15,879 nucleotides of DNA from Candidatus Omnitrophota bacterium (GTDB taxonomy: Bacteria > Hinthialibacterota > Hinthialibacteria > Hinthialibacterales > JAKPRU01), in the NCBI GenBank assembly GCA_029570205.1, contig JAKQSI010000097.1, forward strand, positions 1-15,879, written 5' to 3'. Below are positions 1 through 6,912 of the stretch, one piece after another; within the stretch, counting starts at the first letter, position 1, and the number at the start of each line of letters is the position of its first letter. Below the pieces are notes generated by a model, which made no database searches, was not told the DNA's origin, and saw only the letters and a list, made by a program, of their open reading frames with translations. Position numbers and translations under genes: made by a program.

Positions 1-165
1 TCTGTCTGTTGCTCTCTCCAGGAAGCCCCATCCGGCCCTTTTGGGGTGCGGGTTTCTCTGTTCATCCTGACTTGCATGGTCTCATCTCTTCAAGAAACCA
101 CTCGCCGCGATTATTCTCGCGATATCCAACCGGTCTCACCCTTCTTCCGAAAGGCTTGTGAGAAA

Positions 166-368
166 TGCGGGTTAAGTCTCCCCGTTTTTGTCCCGTACAT
201 CCAGCTCTACGAATTCGAGGCGCTTCTGCCGGCCGATCCGCAAAAACTGAATCGGCTGGCCCGCTTGTGGCCGCGAAGATCAGTCTCGTCACTCTTCGGA
301 ACAAGTGTCCCCATTTCAACGAGTGGGTCGGGAAGATCGAAAAACCTGGACAAGACACAAGTGTCTGA
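166..368 (+). pseudogene. DUF4276 family remnant, frameshifted and internally deleted
   Basis: No intact gene is present in 1-461. Two short stretches in different frames match different parts of the DUF4276 family (proteins of roughly 200 residues often encoded beside ABC-type ATPases). Frame 1 (about 166-270) reads PVFVPYIQLYEFEALL followed by ADPQKL, which resembles the central family motif. Frame 3 (about 258-368) reads GPLVAAKI followed by RNKCPHFNEWVGKIE, which resembles the C-terminal end of the family and runs to a TGA at 366-368. The roughly 60-80 residues that normally separate these motifs are missing and the frame changes at about 260-270, so this is a decayed gene. The N-terminal part is not recognisable. 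The assignment rests on remembered family motifs, not on a search. Confidence 0.55.
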
Positions 369-461
369 TCTGGCCTTGTGAGAGTTTATGTTTTACTCTT
401 GTGAAGAAATCCCATCGGCGGTTTATTCTTACCCCAAGGGGATCGAAAAAAGGCAGGGAAT

Positions 462-863
462 ATGTGTCCGCATTGTCAGGAACCGCTTATTGTGTTGGAA
501 TTGGAGGGTGTCGAGATTGACTATTGCGTGGTCTGCGGCGGGATTTGGCTGGATGCAGGGGAACTGGAGTTGATAGCAGAACGCGCGGGTGCAGAGCCGG
601 GCGGCCTGTCGGCGGCCCTCGAATCTGCCTCCCCGAAAGGCAAGACGAAACGAGCCTGCCCCCGATGCGGCAAGATTCTTCAAACGGTGCAGGTGGGGGA
701 TGTGGAACCTGAGCGCTGCCGCCGTGGGCATGGTCTTTGGCTGGATCGAGGCGAATTGCAGGCTCTGGTGAGTCGTTTTGCCTCGGGAGAAGAGGCCGCT
801 GTCGCCCAATTCTTGTCGGAACTTCTACAGCAGGAAATTCAAACCAATCAGGAAGGAGCATAG
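462..863 (+). CDS. Small double zinc-finger protein (zf-TFIIB type)
   Basis: This is a 133-residue cytoplasmic protein with two copies of a zf-TFIIB-like zinc-binding unit. The first has C2-x2-C5 and C22-x2-C25 followed by GGIWLDAGEL. The second has C66-x2-C69 and C86-x3-H90 followed by GLWLDRGEL. The conserved W-L-D-x-G-E-L tail after each metal site is typical of the family. The second unit replaces its last cysteine with histidine. The ATG at 462 has an AAAGG ribosome site 8 bases upstream. The stop at 861-863 lies 4 bases before the lemA start, so the two genes are surely co-transcribed. The molecular role of this family is not established. Linkage to LemA and an HtpX-like protease suggests membrane-protein quality control, which is inference. 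Confidence 0.85.
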   Translation: MCPHCQEPLIVLELEGVEIDYCVVCGGIWLDAGELELIAERAGAEPGGLSAALESASPKGKTKRACPRCGKILQTVQVGDVEPERCRRGHGLWLDRGELQALVSRFASGEEAAVAQFLSELLQQEIQTNQEGA

Positions 864-867
864 ACAG

Positions 868-1443
868 ATGACGGCATCCGTATCGGCAATTGGAGCGCTG
901 TGGGGAATCGGCGTAATTCTTGTCGTGTTGATTGTGGCATTCATTATCATTTACAACGGGCTGGTTCGTCTGCGGGTCGAGGTCAAGAATGCCTGGGCGC
1001 AGATTGATGTCCAGCTCAAACGTCGGCACGATTTGATTCCGAACCTGGTGGAAACAGTGAAAGGATACGCCGCCCACGAGCGGGGAACCCTGGAAGAGGT
1101 TATTCGCGCCCGGTCCCAGGCGGTTGCCGCAACGGGCGTGCCGGAGCGCATGAAGGCGGAACAGCAGCTCTCCGGGGCGCTGGGACGGCTGATGCTGCTG
1201 GTGGAGCAGTATCCCGATCTCAAAGCGAATCAAAACTTCCTGGCCCTGCAAGAGGAACTGACCTCCACCGAAAACAAAATCGGGTTTGCCCGTCAGTTCT
1301 ATAACGACACAGTAATGCGATACAACACGAAGATTCAGACCATTCCGACCAATTTTGTTGCCGCCATTGGTGGGTTCTCACAGGAGGCCTTCTTTGAGGT
1401 AGAGGAGGCCGCGGAACGTCAAGCGCCGCAGGTGAAGTTCTGA
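868..1443 (+). CDS. lemA: LemA family membrane protein
   Basis: This is a 191-residue protein starting at ATG 868, chosen because GGAAGGAG at 851-858 gives a well placed ribosome site and because the protein then begins directly before its single membrane helix (about residues 8-30). The family core follows: YNGLVRLRVEVKNAWAQIDV, then KRRHDLIPNLVETVKGYA, and later FARQFYNDTVMRYNTKIQTIP, all hallmark LemA segments. The expected topology is N-terminal helix in the inner membrane with a helical coiled bundle. LemA function is poorly defined. In many bacteria it sits next to an M48/HtpX protease or a TPM-domain protein, as here, where the HtpX-like gene starts 8 bases after its stop. Confidence 0.93.
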   Translation: MTASVSAIGALWGIGVILVVLIVAFIIIYNGLVRLRVEVKNAWAQIDVQLKRRHDLIPNLVETVKGYAAHERGTLEEVIRARSQAVAATGVPERMKAEQQLSGALGRLMLLVEQYPDLKANQNFLALQEELTSTENKIGFARQFYNDTVMRYNTKIQTIPTNFVAAIGGFSQEAFFEVEEAAERQAPQVKF

Positions 1444-1451
1444 GACCGGCC

Positions 1452-2858
1452 ATGTGGGATGCCATCCGAAGCAACCAGCGGAAATCCATGGCGCTCATCA
1501 TTCTGATGGGGGTCCTCCTGGTATTGCTGGGATTTGTCATCGGGATGAGTGTCGATCCGCAGATAGGGGGAGCATACGGCGCAATTGCAGCCGTGGGAAT
1601 CTGGATGGTGATGTGCTTTGTGGCGCTGACGGGTGGAGACCAGATTCTCCTGATGAGTTCCAATGCCCATCAGATCGAGAAGCGGGACGCGCCGCAACTG
1701 TACAATATCGTGGAGGAGATGACCATTGCCGCCGGACTGCCGAAAATGCCCGCCGTGTATATCGTCGACGATCACATCCCGAATGCGTTTGCAGTCGGCA
1801 GAAAACCCGAAAAAGCAGCGGTGGCAGTGACCACGGGACTTCTGAAACGGCTCAATCGCGACGAACTGCAAGGGGTGGTGGGGCATGAAATCGGGCATAT
1901 CCGCAACCTGGATGTCCGGTTCATGACCATCGCATCGGTGATGCTCGGCAGCATTATTTTGATCTCAGATATTTTTGTCCGATCCGTGTTCTATGGAGGA
2001 CGGGTCCGGTCTTCGCGGTCCTCTCGCAGCCGGGATAGCGGCGGCGGGCAGTTGCAAGCCATTCTCTTGATTGTGGCGCTCCTGATGGCGATTCTTGCGC
2101 CGATTTGTGCGCGGCTGCTGTATTTGGCCTGTTCACGTCGAAGGGAATACCTGGCAGACGCCTCATCGGCACGATTGACGCGATATCCCGAAGGGCTGGC
2201 TTCGGCGCTGGAGAAGATATCGGGTCGTATGCTCGGTGCGCTGAAAGTCAGTCGGGCGCTGGCTCCGCTGTATATTGTCAATCCACTTCAGGGCCGGTCG
2301 GTTTTCAGCCTGTTTTCTACTCATCCTCCCACGGAGAAGCGCATTCAGATTCTGCGCAGTATGGCCGGGGGAGCGGGATTCCTGGACTACGAGAAAGCCT
2401 ACGCGAAAGTCTGGGGCGAGAGGAAACGTTGTATCGGCGCGGAAACGCTTCAATCGGAAGGGGAGCGAATTCCTATTCGCGCCCCCATTGCCGACATCGG
2501 GAATCGGCAGGATGCGGTGAAACAGGCACAGGAAGTCGGCGATCTTCTGGGGCGGATCTTGAATTTCCTGCTGATCCCATGCGCTTGTGGCGTGCGGATC
2601 AAGATTCCTCCCGAATTCAATCGACCGGAGATTGTCTGCCCCCGCTGTGGGCGGAAACATCCTCTTTCCGAGGCACAGAAACTCACCGAATTGACCGACT
2701 CCCCAACCGGCGATCCGGTGGTCTTTCAGGGGCAGAGAACGGGTTGGAAGTCTGTGCAATGCTCGTGCGGCAAGAACATTCAGATCAGTCCCAAGTTCTC
2801 GGGCAACAGCATTCGTTGCTCCCAATGCGGGCAGGAGATTCAGGTGATTTCGAAATAA
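1452..2858 (+). CDS. HtpX-like M48 membrane metalloprotease with two C-terminal zinc ribbons
   Basis: This 468-residue protein is an integral membrane zinc protease expected to cut misfolded membrane proteins. There are two N-terminal membrane helices (about 13-32 and 38-60). The catalytic motif is HEIGH at 145-149, with the third zinc ligand probably E232 in RREYLADASSA. Two more hydrophobic segments lie at about 159-178 and 202-225, and the M48 motif STHPPTEKRI is at 289-298. A Ser/Arg/Gly-rich stretch at 184-199 separates the last two helices. The chain then extends about 150 residues beyond normal HtpX length and ends in two copies of C-x-C-G-x3-I-x-I-x-P-x-F-x6-C-x2-C-G-like ribbons (C377, C379, C396, C399 and C437, C439, C456, C459). 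It is the last gene of the zf-TFIIB-LemA-protease operon. The protease call is secure; the role of the ribbons is unknown. Confidence 0.93.
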   Translation: MWDAIRSNQRKSMALIILMGVLLVLLGFVIGMSVDPQIGGAYGAIAAVGIWMVMCFVALTGGDQILLMSSNAHQIEKRDAPQLYNIVEEMTIAAGLPKMPAVYIVDDHIPNAFAVGRKPEKAAVAVTTGLLKRLNRDELQGVVGHEIGHIRNLDVRFMTIASVMLGSIILISDIFVRSVFYGGRVRSSRSSRSRDSGGGQLQAILLIVALLMAILAPICARLLYLACSRRREYLADASSARLTRYPEGLASALEKISGRMLGALKVSRALAPLYIVNPLQGRSVFSLFSTHPPTEKRIQILRSMAGGAGFLDYEKAYAKVWGERKRCIGAETLQSEGERIPIRAPIADIGNRQDAVKQAQEVGDLLGRILNFLLIPCACGVRIKIPPEFNRPEIVCPRCGRKHPLSEAQKLTELTDSPTGDPVVFQGQRTGWKSVQCSCGKNIQISPKFSGNSIRCSQCGQEIQVISK

Positions 2859-2875
2859 TTTTGCGACCCAGACAT

Positions 2876-2932
2876 GAATGCCCGGGCTATTATCCTGCTG
2901 TCCGAAGGACGCCCGAAAATAGCCCGGCATTT
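2876..2932 (+). terminator. Hairpin after the protease gene, possible terminator or interspersed repeat
   Basis: An inverted repeat pairs ATGCCCGGGCTATT (2878-2891) with AATAGCCCGGCAT (2918-2930), 13 base pairs with one bulge. A small inner hairpin (GTCC-GAA-GGAC) sits inside the loop. It lies 20 bases after the protease stop codon, a sensible place for transcription end. There is no run of T after the stem, so it is either a Rho-independent-like structure of poor quality or another of the palindromic repeats common in this window. Confidence 0.4.
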
Positions 2933-2999
2933 CAATGCCGCGTGTCAATCCCGGGCCAATTACGCGCCCCACGTTTTCTCCATTCCCGCCGGCAGACTT

Positions 3000-3027
3000 T
3001 TGAGACAGAGGCCGGATTGGATATATT
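3000..3027 (+). promoter_or_regulatory. Predicted sigma70-type promoter for the DUF362 gene
   Basis: TTGAGA (3000-3005, 5 of 6 matches to TTGACA) and TATATT (3022-3027, 5 of 6 matches to TATAAT) are separated by 16 bases. The expected start at about 3034 would give a leader of about 120 bases before ATG 3154. A small hairpin GGCAT-AAA-ATGCC (3032-3044) lies at the start of that leader. The 295-base gap between the protease and this gene holds no coding sequence that I can support. Confidence 0.45.
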
Positions 3028-3153
3028 GTGTGGCATAAAATGCCGTGCCATCCCGCGTGGGGTTCCCTTTCGGATTTCCTGTTTCGATGATCCGACTTTG
3101 TACGGTATCCTCCTGGCAGAGGGCATTAATCTTTCATCATGGAGAAACAAACA

Positions 3154-4323
3154 ATGGCATCAACAGTCTATTTTGGAAGCGCCCGCCAGGCGCAACTTGT
3201 TCCCGAAGAAACGCTTCCTTTCAAGCTGGAGCGCATCATCGAAAAACTGCAAATCCGCGATCGCGTGAAAGATGAGGTGGTTGCGATCAAAATGCACCTG
3301 GGAGGAAATGTCGGTTATTCTACGATCCATCCGGTTTTTGTGCGGAGGGTGGTGGACGCCGTGAAACAAGGCGGCGGGAAACCCTTTGTGTGTGATCTCT
3401 CCCGGGCGGTGTTGACGGCACACACCCGTGGGTATACGGCGGAGACGGTCGGATGCCCCATCGTTCCGACGGATGGGCCGAATGAAAAGTATGTCTATTG
3501 GTACGAACGTCCGTTTATGAATATCGACCGCTGGGGAATGGGCGGGTTCATGCACGATGCCACATTCCTGATCGACCTCGCGCATATCAAGGGGCATCCG
3601 AGCTGCGGCTTCGGCGGGTGCATGAAAAATCTTGCGCTTGGGGGATTTGTCTATGAAACGCGCGGCAAGATTCACGATACCAGTCATCACAAAAAATACT
3701 GGTTTGCGGAAAAGTGCCCGGATGATGCGATCCGAAAGAAGATCATCGAGGGCTGCCCGCTTAACGGGATTATCGAAGACCGGAACGATCCGAGAGAACT
3801 CCATCTGCACGTTGAGAACTGCAATCAATGCAAACGCTGCCTGAACATCGCCCCGCAAGGCTCCCTGGAGATTCGGCCCGATACGTTTGCAGCATTTCAA
3901 CAGGCGTGTGCGATCGCGGTGGACATTGTATTATCGACCTTTGCCCCGGAAAAGCGGGTGTTTCTGAGTGTCGCGAATCAGCTGACGGCGGTCTGTGATT
4001 GTTTCGGATTTACGGGGATGTCGGTTCTGCCGGATATCGGCGTGTTCGGGTCGGACGATCCGGTTGCCATTGAAACGGCCGTTTTGGATAAGGTCGCCGA
4101 GTTGAAAGTGATTCCGGAGAATCTCCCCCGCTGCATGGAACATCAGCCGAATGCGGGGCATCCGTTTCAGCAGATTCATGGGCCGTACAAAGACCCATAC
4201 ATCATGGTCAGAGAATGTGAGAGGCTGGGTCACGGCACAACGGATTATGAACTGGTGGATATCATGCCGGTGAGAGAAAGCGGCGTGATGGACACCTTTA
4301 TTGATACCAGCGACGCGGCATAA
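3154..4323 (+). CDS. DUF362 domain protein with partial iron-sulfur motif
   Basis: The protein has 389 residues, taking ATG 3154 because GGAG at 3141-3144 is 9 bases upstream; an in-frame ATG at 3139 lacks a good ribosome site. It has the DUF362 layout: KMHLGGNVGYSTIHP near residue 47, then KGHPSCGFGGCMKNLALG (about 146-163), a ferredoxin-like cysteine cluster CNQCKRC (C223, C226, C229), and VFGSDDPVAIETA near 297. In a full [4Fe-4S] motif a fourth cysteine would follow after three residues before a proline; here that position is A233. No signal peptide is seen, so it is probably cytoplasmic. DUF362 proteins are inferred redox or metal-cluster proteins with no agreed reaction. The oxidoreductase gene follows 100 bases downstream on the same strand. 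Confidence 0.88.
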   Translation: MASTVYFGSARQAQLVPEETLPFKLERIIEKLQIRDRVKDEVVAIKMHLGGNVGYSTIHPVFVRRVVDAVKQGGGKPFVCDLSRAVLTAHTRGYTAETVGCPIVPTDGPNEKYVYWYERPFMNIDRWGMGGFMHDATFLIDLAHIKGHPSCGFGGCMKNLALGGFVYETRGKIHDTSHHKKYWFAEKCPDDAIRKKIIEGCPLNGIIEDRNDPRELHLHVENCNQCKRCLNIAPQGSLEIRPDTFAAFQQACAIAVDIVLSTFAPEKRVFLSVANQLTAVCDCFGFTGMSVLPDIGVFGSDDPVAIETAVLDKVAELKVIPENLPRCMEHQPNAGHPFQQIHGPYKDPYIMVRECERLGHGTTDYELVDIMPVRESGVMDTFIDTSDAA

Positions 4324-4423
4324 GAGCGCCTTTTCGATTGACAAAACGCGATTGGAGTGCAAGCATTCCGCCCTGGAAAAACAATTCCTGTTTCGAAAAT
4401 CTTTTTGTCGGCAGGTGTGCACT

Positions 4424-5722
4424 ATGAAAAATCTCAGCAAACTTTTATCTAGCCGCAGGTCTGTTTTGAAAGGCATTACCGCTACAGCGTTGACCGCGCC
4501 GTTTATCGTGCCTTCCACCGTGCTGGGAGCAGGAGATCGTCCCGCACCCAGTGAACGAATCACCATTGGTTCGATCGGCGTCGGGGGCAGGGGAACCGAC
4601 GTGATGAAAAGTTTTTTGAAACATCCCGAGGCACAGGTTGTAGCAGTCTGCGACCCGTTTCGGAACCGGAGGCTGGAAGCCTGTGAAATTGTGGATACGT
4701 ATTACGAACAAAAAGGCTGCAAGGATTACAACCATTTCCGTGACCTTCTCGCTCGCGACGATATTGACGCGGTCTGTATCGCCACACCGGATCATTGGCA
4801 TGTTCTGATCGGCATCGCCGCCGCCGAGGCAGGTAAAGATATGTATGTGGAGAAACCGCTCAGCCTGACACACGCCGAAGGGCGTGCGATATGCGATTCG
4901 GTGAAAAAGCATAAACGGGTATTTCAGCACGGCACTCAGCAGCGTTCCGATGCCAAGTTCCGACTTGCCTGCGAATTGGCCCTGAACGGGTATCTCGGCG
5001 AGCTGAGGGTGATCGAAGTCGGTTCTCCCGCCAGTGGGGAACTCGAAATGCAGCCGGAAATGCCCATTCCGGAAGGATTCGACTACGATCTCTGGCTCGG
5101 CCCTGCGCCTTGGAAACCGTATACCGAAAAGCGGTGCATCACTCCTTACTGGTATTACATTTCGGATTATTCTCTCGGTTTTATTTCCGGGTGGGGTATT
5201 CACCATATCGACATCGCCCAATGGGGCAACGGAACCGATGATACCGGCCCGGTTGAAATTGAGGGTGTCGGCGTGTTCCCCAAAGGCGGTCTCTGCGATA
5301 CCGCAACGGCGTGGATTGTGGAGTTGAAATATGGGAACGGTGTAACCTGCATTTTCGCCGATGAGAACCGGTATGAACATGGCATTCGATTTGTCGGCAC
5401 GAAGGGCTGGGTGCATGTGCGCCGATCTGCCATCCGATCCGTTCCTGAGAATCTGATTCAGACAAAGATCGGCCCGAATGAGATTCATCTGTACGAAAGC
5501 AAAGATCATCAGGGCAATTTCCTGGAATGTATCAAGACACGGAAAGAGACCGTTTGCCCCGTGGAAACCGCACATCGTTCCATGGCCATCAGCTGCCTGA
5601 GCCAGATCGCAATCCTGCTCAGACGAAAATTGGAGTGGAATCCCCAAAAGGAACGATTTGTGAATGACCGAGAGGCCAATCGCATGTTGGCCCGCGAAAT
5701 GCGCAGCCCGTGGCATCTCTAA
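4424..5722 (+). CDS. Tat-exported Gfo/Idh/MocA family oxidoreductase
   Basis: This is a 432-residue NAD(P)-dependent sugar or polyol dehydrogenase-like protein. The start at ATG 4424 is supported by AGG at 4413-4415 and because it opens a twin-arginine signal: S-R11-R12-S-V-L-K followed by a hydrophobic stretch to about residue 35. The nucleotide-binding fold begins at ITIGSIGVGGRG (46-57). The family motif EKPLS is at 143-147, HGTQQRS is near 169, and WGIHHIDIAQWG spans about 257-268, where the catalytic histidine and aspartate are expected. This matches the secreted Gfo/Idh/MocA group abundant in planctomycete-like and candidate-phylum bacteria. The substrate cannot be read from sequence. 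A TTGACA at 4338-4343 lies in the 100-base upstream gap but has no clear partner -10 box. Confidence 0.92.
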   Translation: MKNLSKLLSSRRSVLKGITATALTAPFIVPSTVLGAGDRPAPSERITIGSIGVGGRGTDVMKSFLKHPEAQVVAVCDPFRNRRLEACEIVDTYYEQKGCKDYNHFRDLLARDDIDAVCIATPDHWHVLIGIAAAEAGKDMYVEKPLSLTHAEGRAICDSVKKHKRVFQHGTQQRSDAKFRLACELALNGYLGELRVIEVGSPASGELEMQPEMPIPEGFDYDLWLGPAPWKPYTEKRCITPYWYYISDYSLGFISGWGIHHIDIAQWGNGTDDTGPVEIEGVGVFPKGGLCDTATAWIVELKYGNGVTCIFADENRYEHGIRFVGTKGWVHVRRSAIRSVPENLIQTKIGPNEIHLYESKDHQGNFLECIKTRKETVCPVETAHRSMAISCLSQIAILLRRKLEWNPQKERFVNDREANRMLAREMRSPWHL

Positions 5723-6015
5723 TCTTGGATAATTGAAATCCCGGGTGGGTAACGGGTTTCCCTGCAGGAAGAATGAGGAAAGAACCCAAGGGGCCGGGCG
5801 CACAACCGCGCTTCGACACCGTGCAGCGTGTGTGCGCAGCCCAGGAGGCTTCGGCCCCTGCCGCCCGATCCGATGAGTCCGATCCGAATGGTCCGATTCG
5901 GGTTATCCGCCGCTTCGCAGGAAGTCGGCCCGACATACCCGCGATTGGCAGTCAACCCCACAGCGACTGCCGTGCCCATTTCCAAAAAATCCCTTCGGAT
6001 GAATTGACCCTTCAT
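5719..6015 (-). pseudogene. Truncated Gfo/Idh/MocA oxidoreductase, N-terminal fragment
   Basis: Reading leftward from ATG 6015 (AGGAG 6 bases upstream), the first 60 or so residues form a Tat signal, FIRRDFLEMGTAVAVG, then a Rossmann start TIRIGLIGSGGRGRSLL. This is the normal beginning of a secreted Gfo/Idh/MocA enzyme. A weak continuation (HGVEARLCA, comparable to a GVEVVAVCD-type strand) takes it to about residue 75, after which the frame is unrelated sequence and stops at 5719. A full enzyme would need about 400 residues, so more than 300 are lost. It is not a recent copy of the intact neighbour, because the signal peptide and fold sequence differ. The two genes meet tail to tail with a 4-base overlap, suggesting a deletion or rearrangement here. 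Confidence 0.75.
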
Positions 6016-6055
6016 TACGCACTCCTGAGCCGGGAAAAAGACATCAATACTTACC

Positions 6056-6108
6056 CACGTACCCTCCCCGACTCAAGGACGTTGCCTTCGGGAGAGGACG
6101 GGTGTGAG
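6056..6108. repeat. Imperfect inverted repeat downstream of the pilin-like gene
   Basis: ACCCTCCCCGA (6061-6071) faces TCGGGAGAGGACGGGT (about 6087-6102) as an imperfect stem. Sequences of this kind, with CTCTCCC facing GGGAGAG, are common interspersed repeats in environmental genomes. Its place 45-90 bases after the pilin stop (- strand) would also suit a terminator. The 428-base gap 5723-6150 otherwise holds only the truncated oxidoreductase. Confidence 0.35.
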
Positions 6109-6150
6109 AGAATTAAGTCCAATCAATTCAAACTACTGTTGTGGATGACA

Positions 6151-6693
6151 TCAAAGCGGGGTTCGAACTTCTTCTCTGCCCACCCCGGAAGCGCCCTTGG
6201 GGACCAACCGGTAAATTCCGCCCACGCTCTGGACCCCGTTGCTGGCATCATACGGTGAACCGTACGCATGAGCCGGTCCTACACCCATCAGCAACGCCGC
6301 CGAGGAACCGCGAAAACTCTCTCCTACGCCGGGAAGCAGCTTGGCAGTATCCTCGGACCATTTAAACGGTTCAATATGAATCAGCCCGCCGTGCAGAGAT
6401 CTCGTTTCCGGCGTGTTCTTGAATACGTCCCACATCGGATGTGAGATGTATGCAACGGGCGTAGTTAGCCCGTTATGAGCATTGGAGTAATCGCTGTGCA
6501 TGACGTTCATATTGTTGTCCAATGCGTACATAAAACAGGCTTCCGCCAGCGCTTTCTCCTCCGAGACGCATTTGGAGACCTTGGCACGGATCTGTGCATT
6601 CAGGAAATTGGGCACAGCGATGGCGGCGAGTATTCCGATGATCGCGACAACGATGAGGAGTTCGATCAACGTAAATCCGGATTTGTGGTGCAT
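6151..6693 (-). CDS. Type IV pilin-like / type II secretion pseudopilin-like protein
   Basis: This 180-residue protein has a class III signal: short basic leader MHHKSG, prepilin peptidase site G6|F7, then TLIELLIVVAIIGILAAIA with the conserved glutamate at mature position 5 (E11). Downstream, NFLNAQIRAKVSKCVSEEKAL continues the N-terminal helix in the manner of the pilin-like proteins that are highly multiplied in Sumerlaeota, Hydrogenedentota and similar phyla. The C-terminal globular part (SHPMWDVFKNTPETRS onward) is not recognised beyond this. A strong GGAGG (6701-6705 on the complement) lies 7 bases before the start. It is alone, with no secretion or pilus assembly genes nearby, so it is probably one of many stand-alone pilin-like genes. 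Confidence 0.9.
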   Translation of the reverse strand: MHHKSGFTLIELLIVVAIIGILAAIAVPNFLNAQIRAKVSKCVSEEKALAEACFMYALDNNMNVMHSDYSNAHNGLTTPVAYISHPMWDVFKNTPETRSLHGGLIHIEPFKWSEDTAKLLPGVGESFRGSSAALLMGVGPAHAYGSPYDASNGVQSVGGIYRLVPKGASGVGREEVRTPL

Positions 6694-6726
6694 GATGTAT
6701 CCTCCCGATGGTTCGAATCTGGCTTA

Positions 6727-6755
6727 ATTTTCGTTCAAACGGCATCGATTGTCAA
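6727..6755 (-). promoter_or_regulatory. Predicted promoter of the pilin-like gene
   Basis: On the - strand, TTGACA (6755-6750) is followed after 17 bases by GAAAAT (6732-6727), 4 of 6 matches to the -10 consensus. It lies within the 219-base gap before the pilin start at 6693. The -35 hexamer is inside a tandem repeat and therefore occurs a second time at 6776-6771. Confidence 0.4.
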
Positions 6756-6785
6756 TATCCTTATATCGATTGTCAATATCCTTAT
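6744..6785. repeat. 21-bp perfect tandem duplication carrying TTGACA
   Basis: Two adjacent identical 21-base units (6744-6764 and 6765-6785), each beginning ATCGATTGTCAATATCC, lie upstream of the pilin-like gene. Each unit contains TGTCAA, the complement of a consensus -35 box, and an ATCGAT palindrome. It could be a duplicated regulator site or a replication slip. Confidence 0.85.
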
Positions 6786-6912
6786 ATGGTATCTTATGTC
6801 TGTTTTCTGTAAGATCACGGGCACGTTCTTCAAATTCGGACGGACATGGAACCCGGCGCAAGTGTTCAATCTGCCCTATCCGAAATGAGCGAGATTTGGG
6901 GTACGGGTCGCT

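Noticed and set aside
487-1251. 254-codon open frame on the - strand
   Set aside because: Antisense to the zf-TFIIB and lemA genes, which carry clear motifs and ribosome sites.
2105-3268. 387-codon open frame on the + strand
   Set aside because: It overlaps the HtpX-like gene in another frame and continues through a hairpin, a promoter-like site and the DUF362 start. No domain is seen.
4445-5803. 452-codon open frame on the - strand
   Set aside because: It is antisense to the oxidoreductase with its Tat signal and family motifs. Its translation has no recognisable domain.
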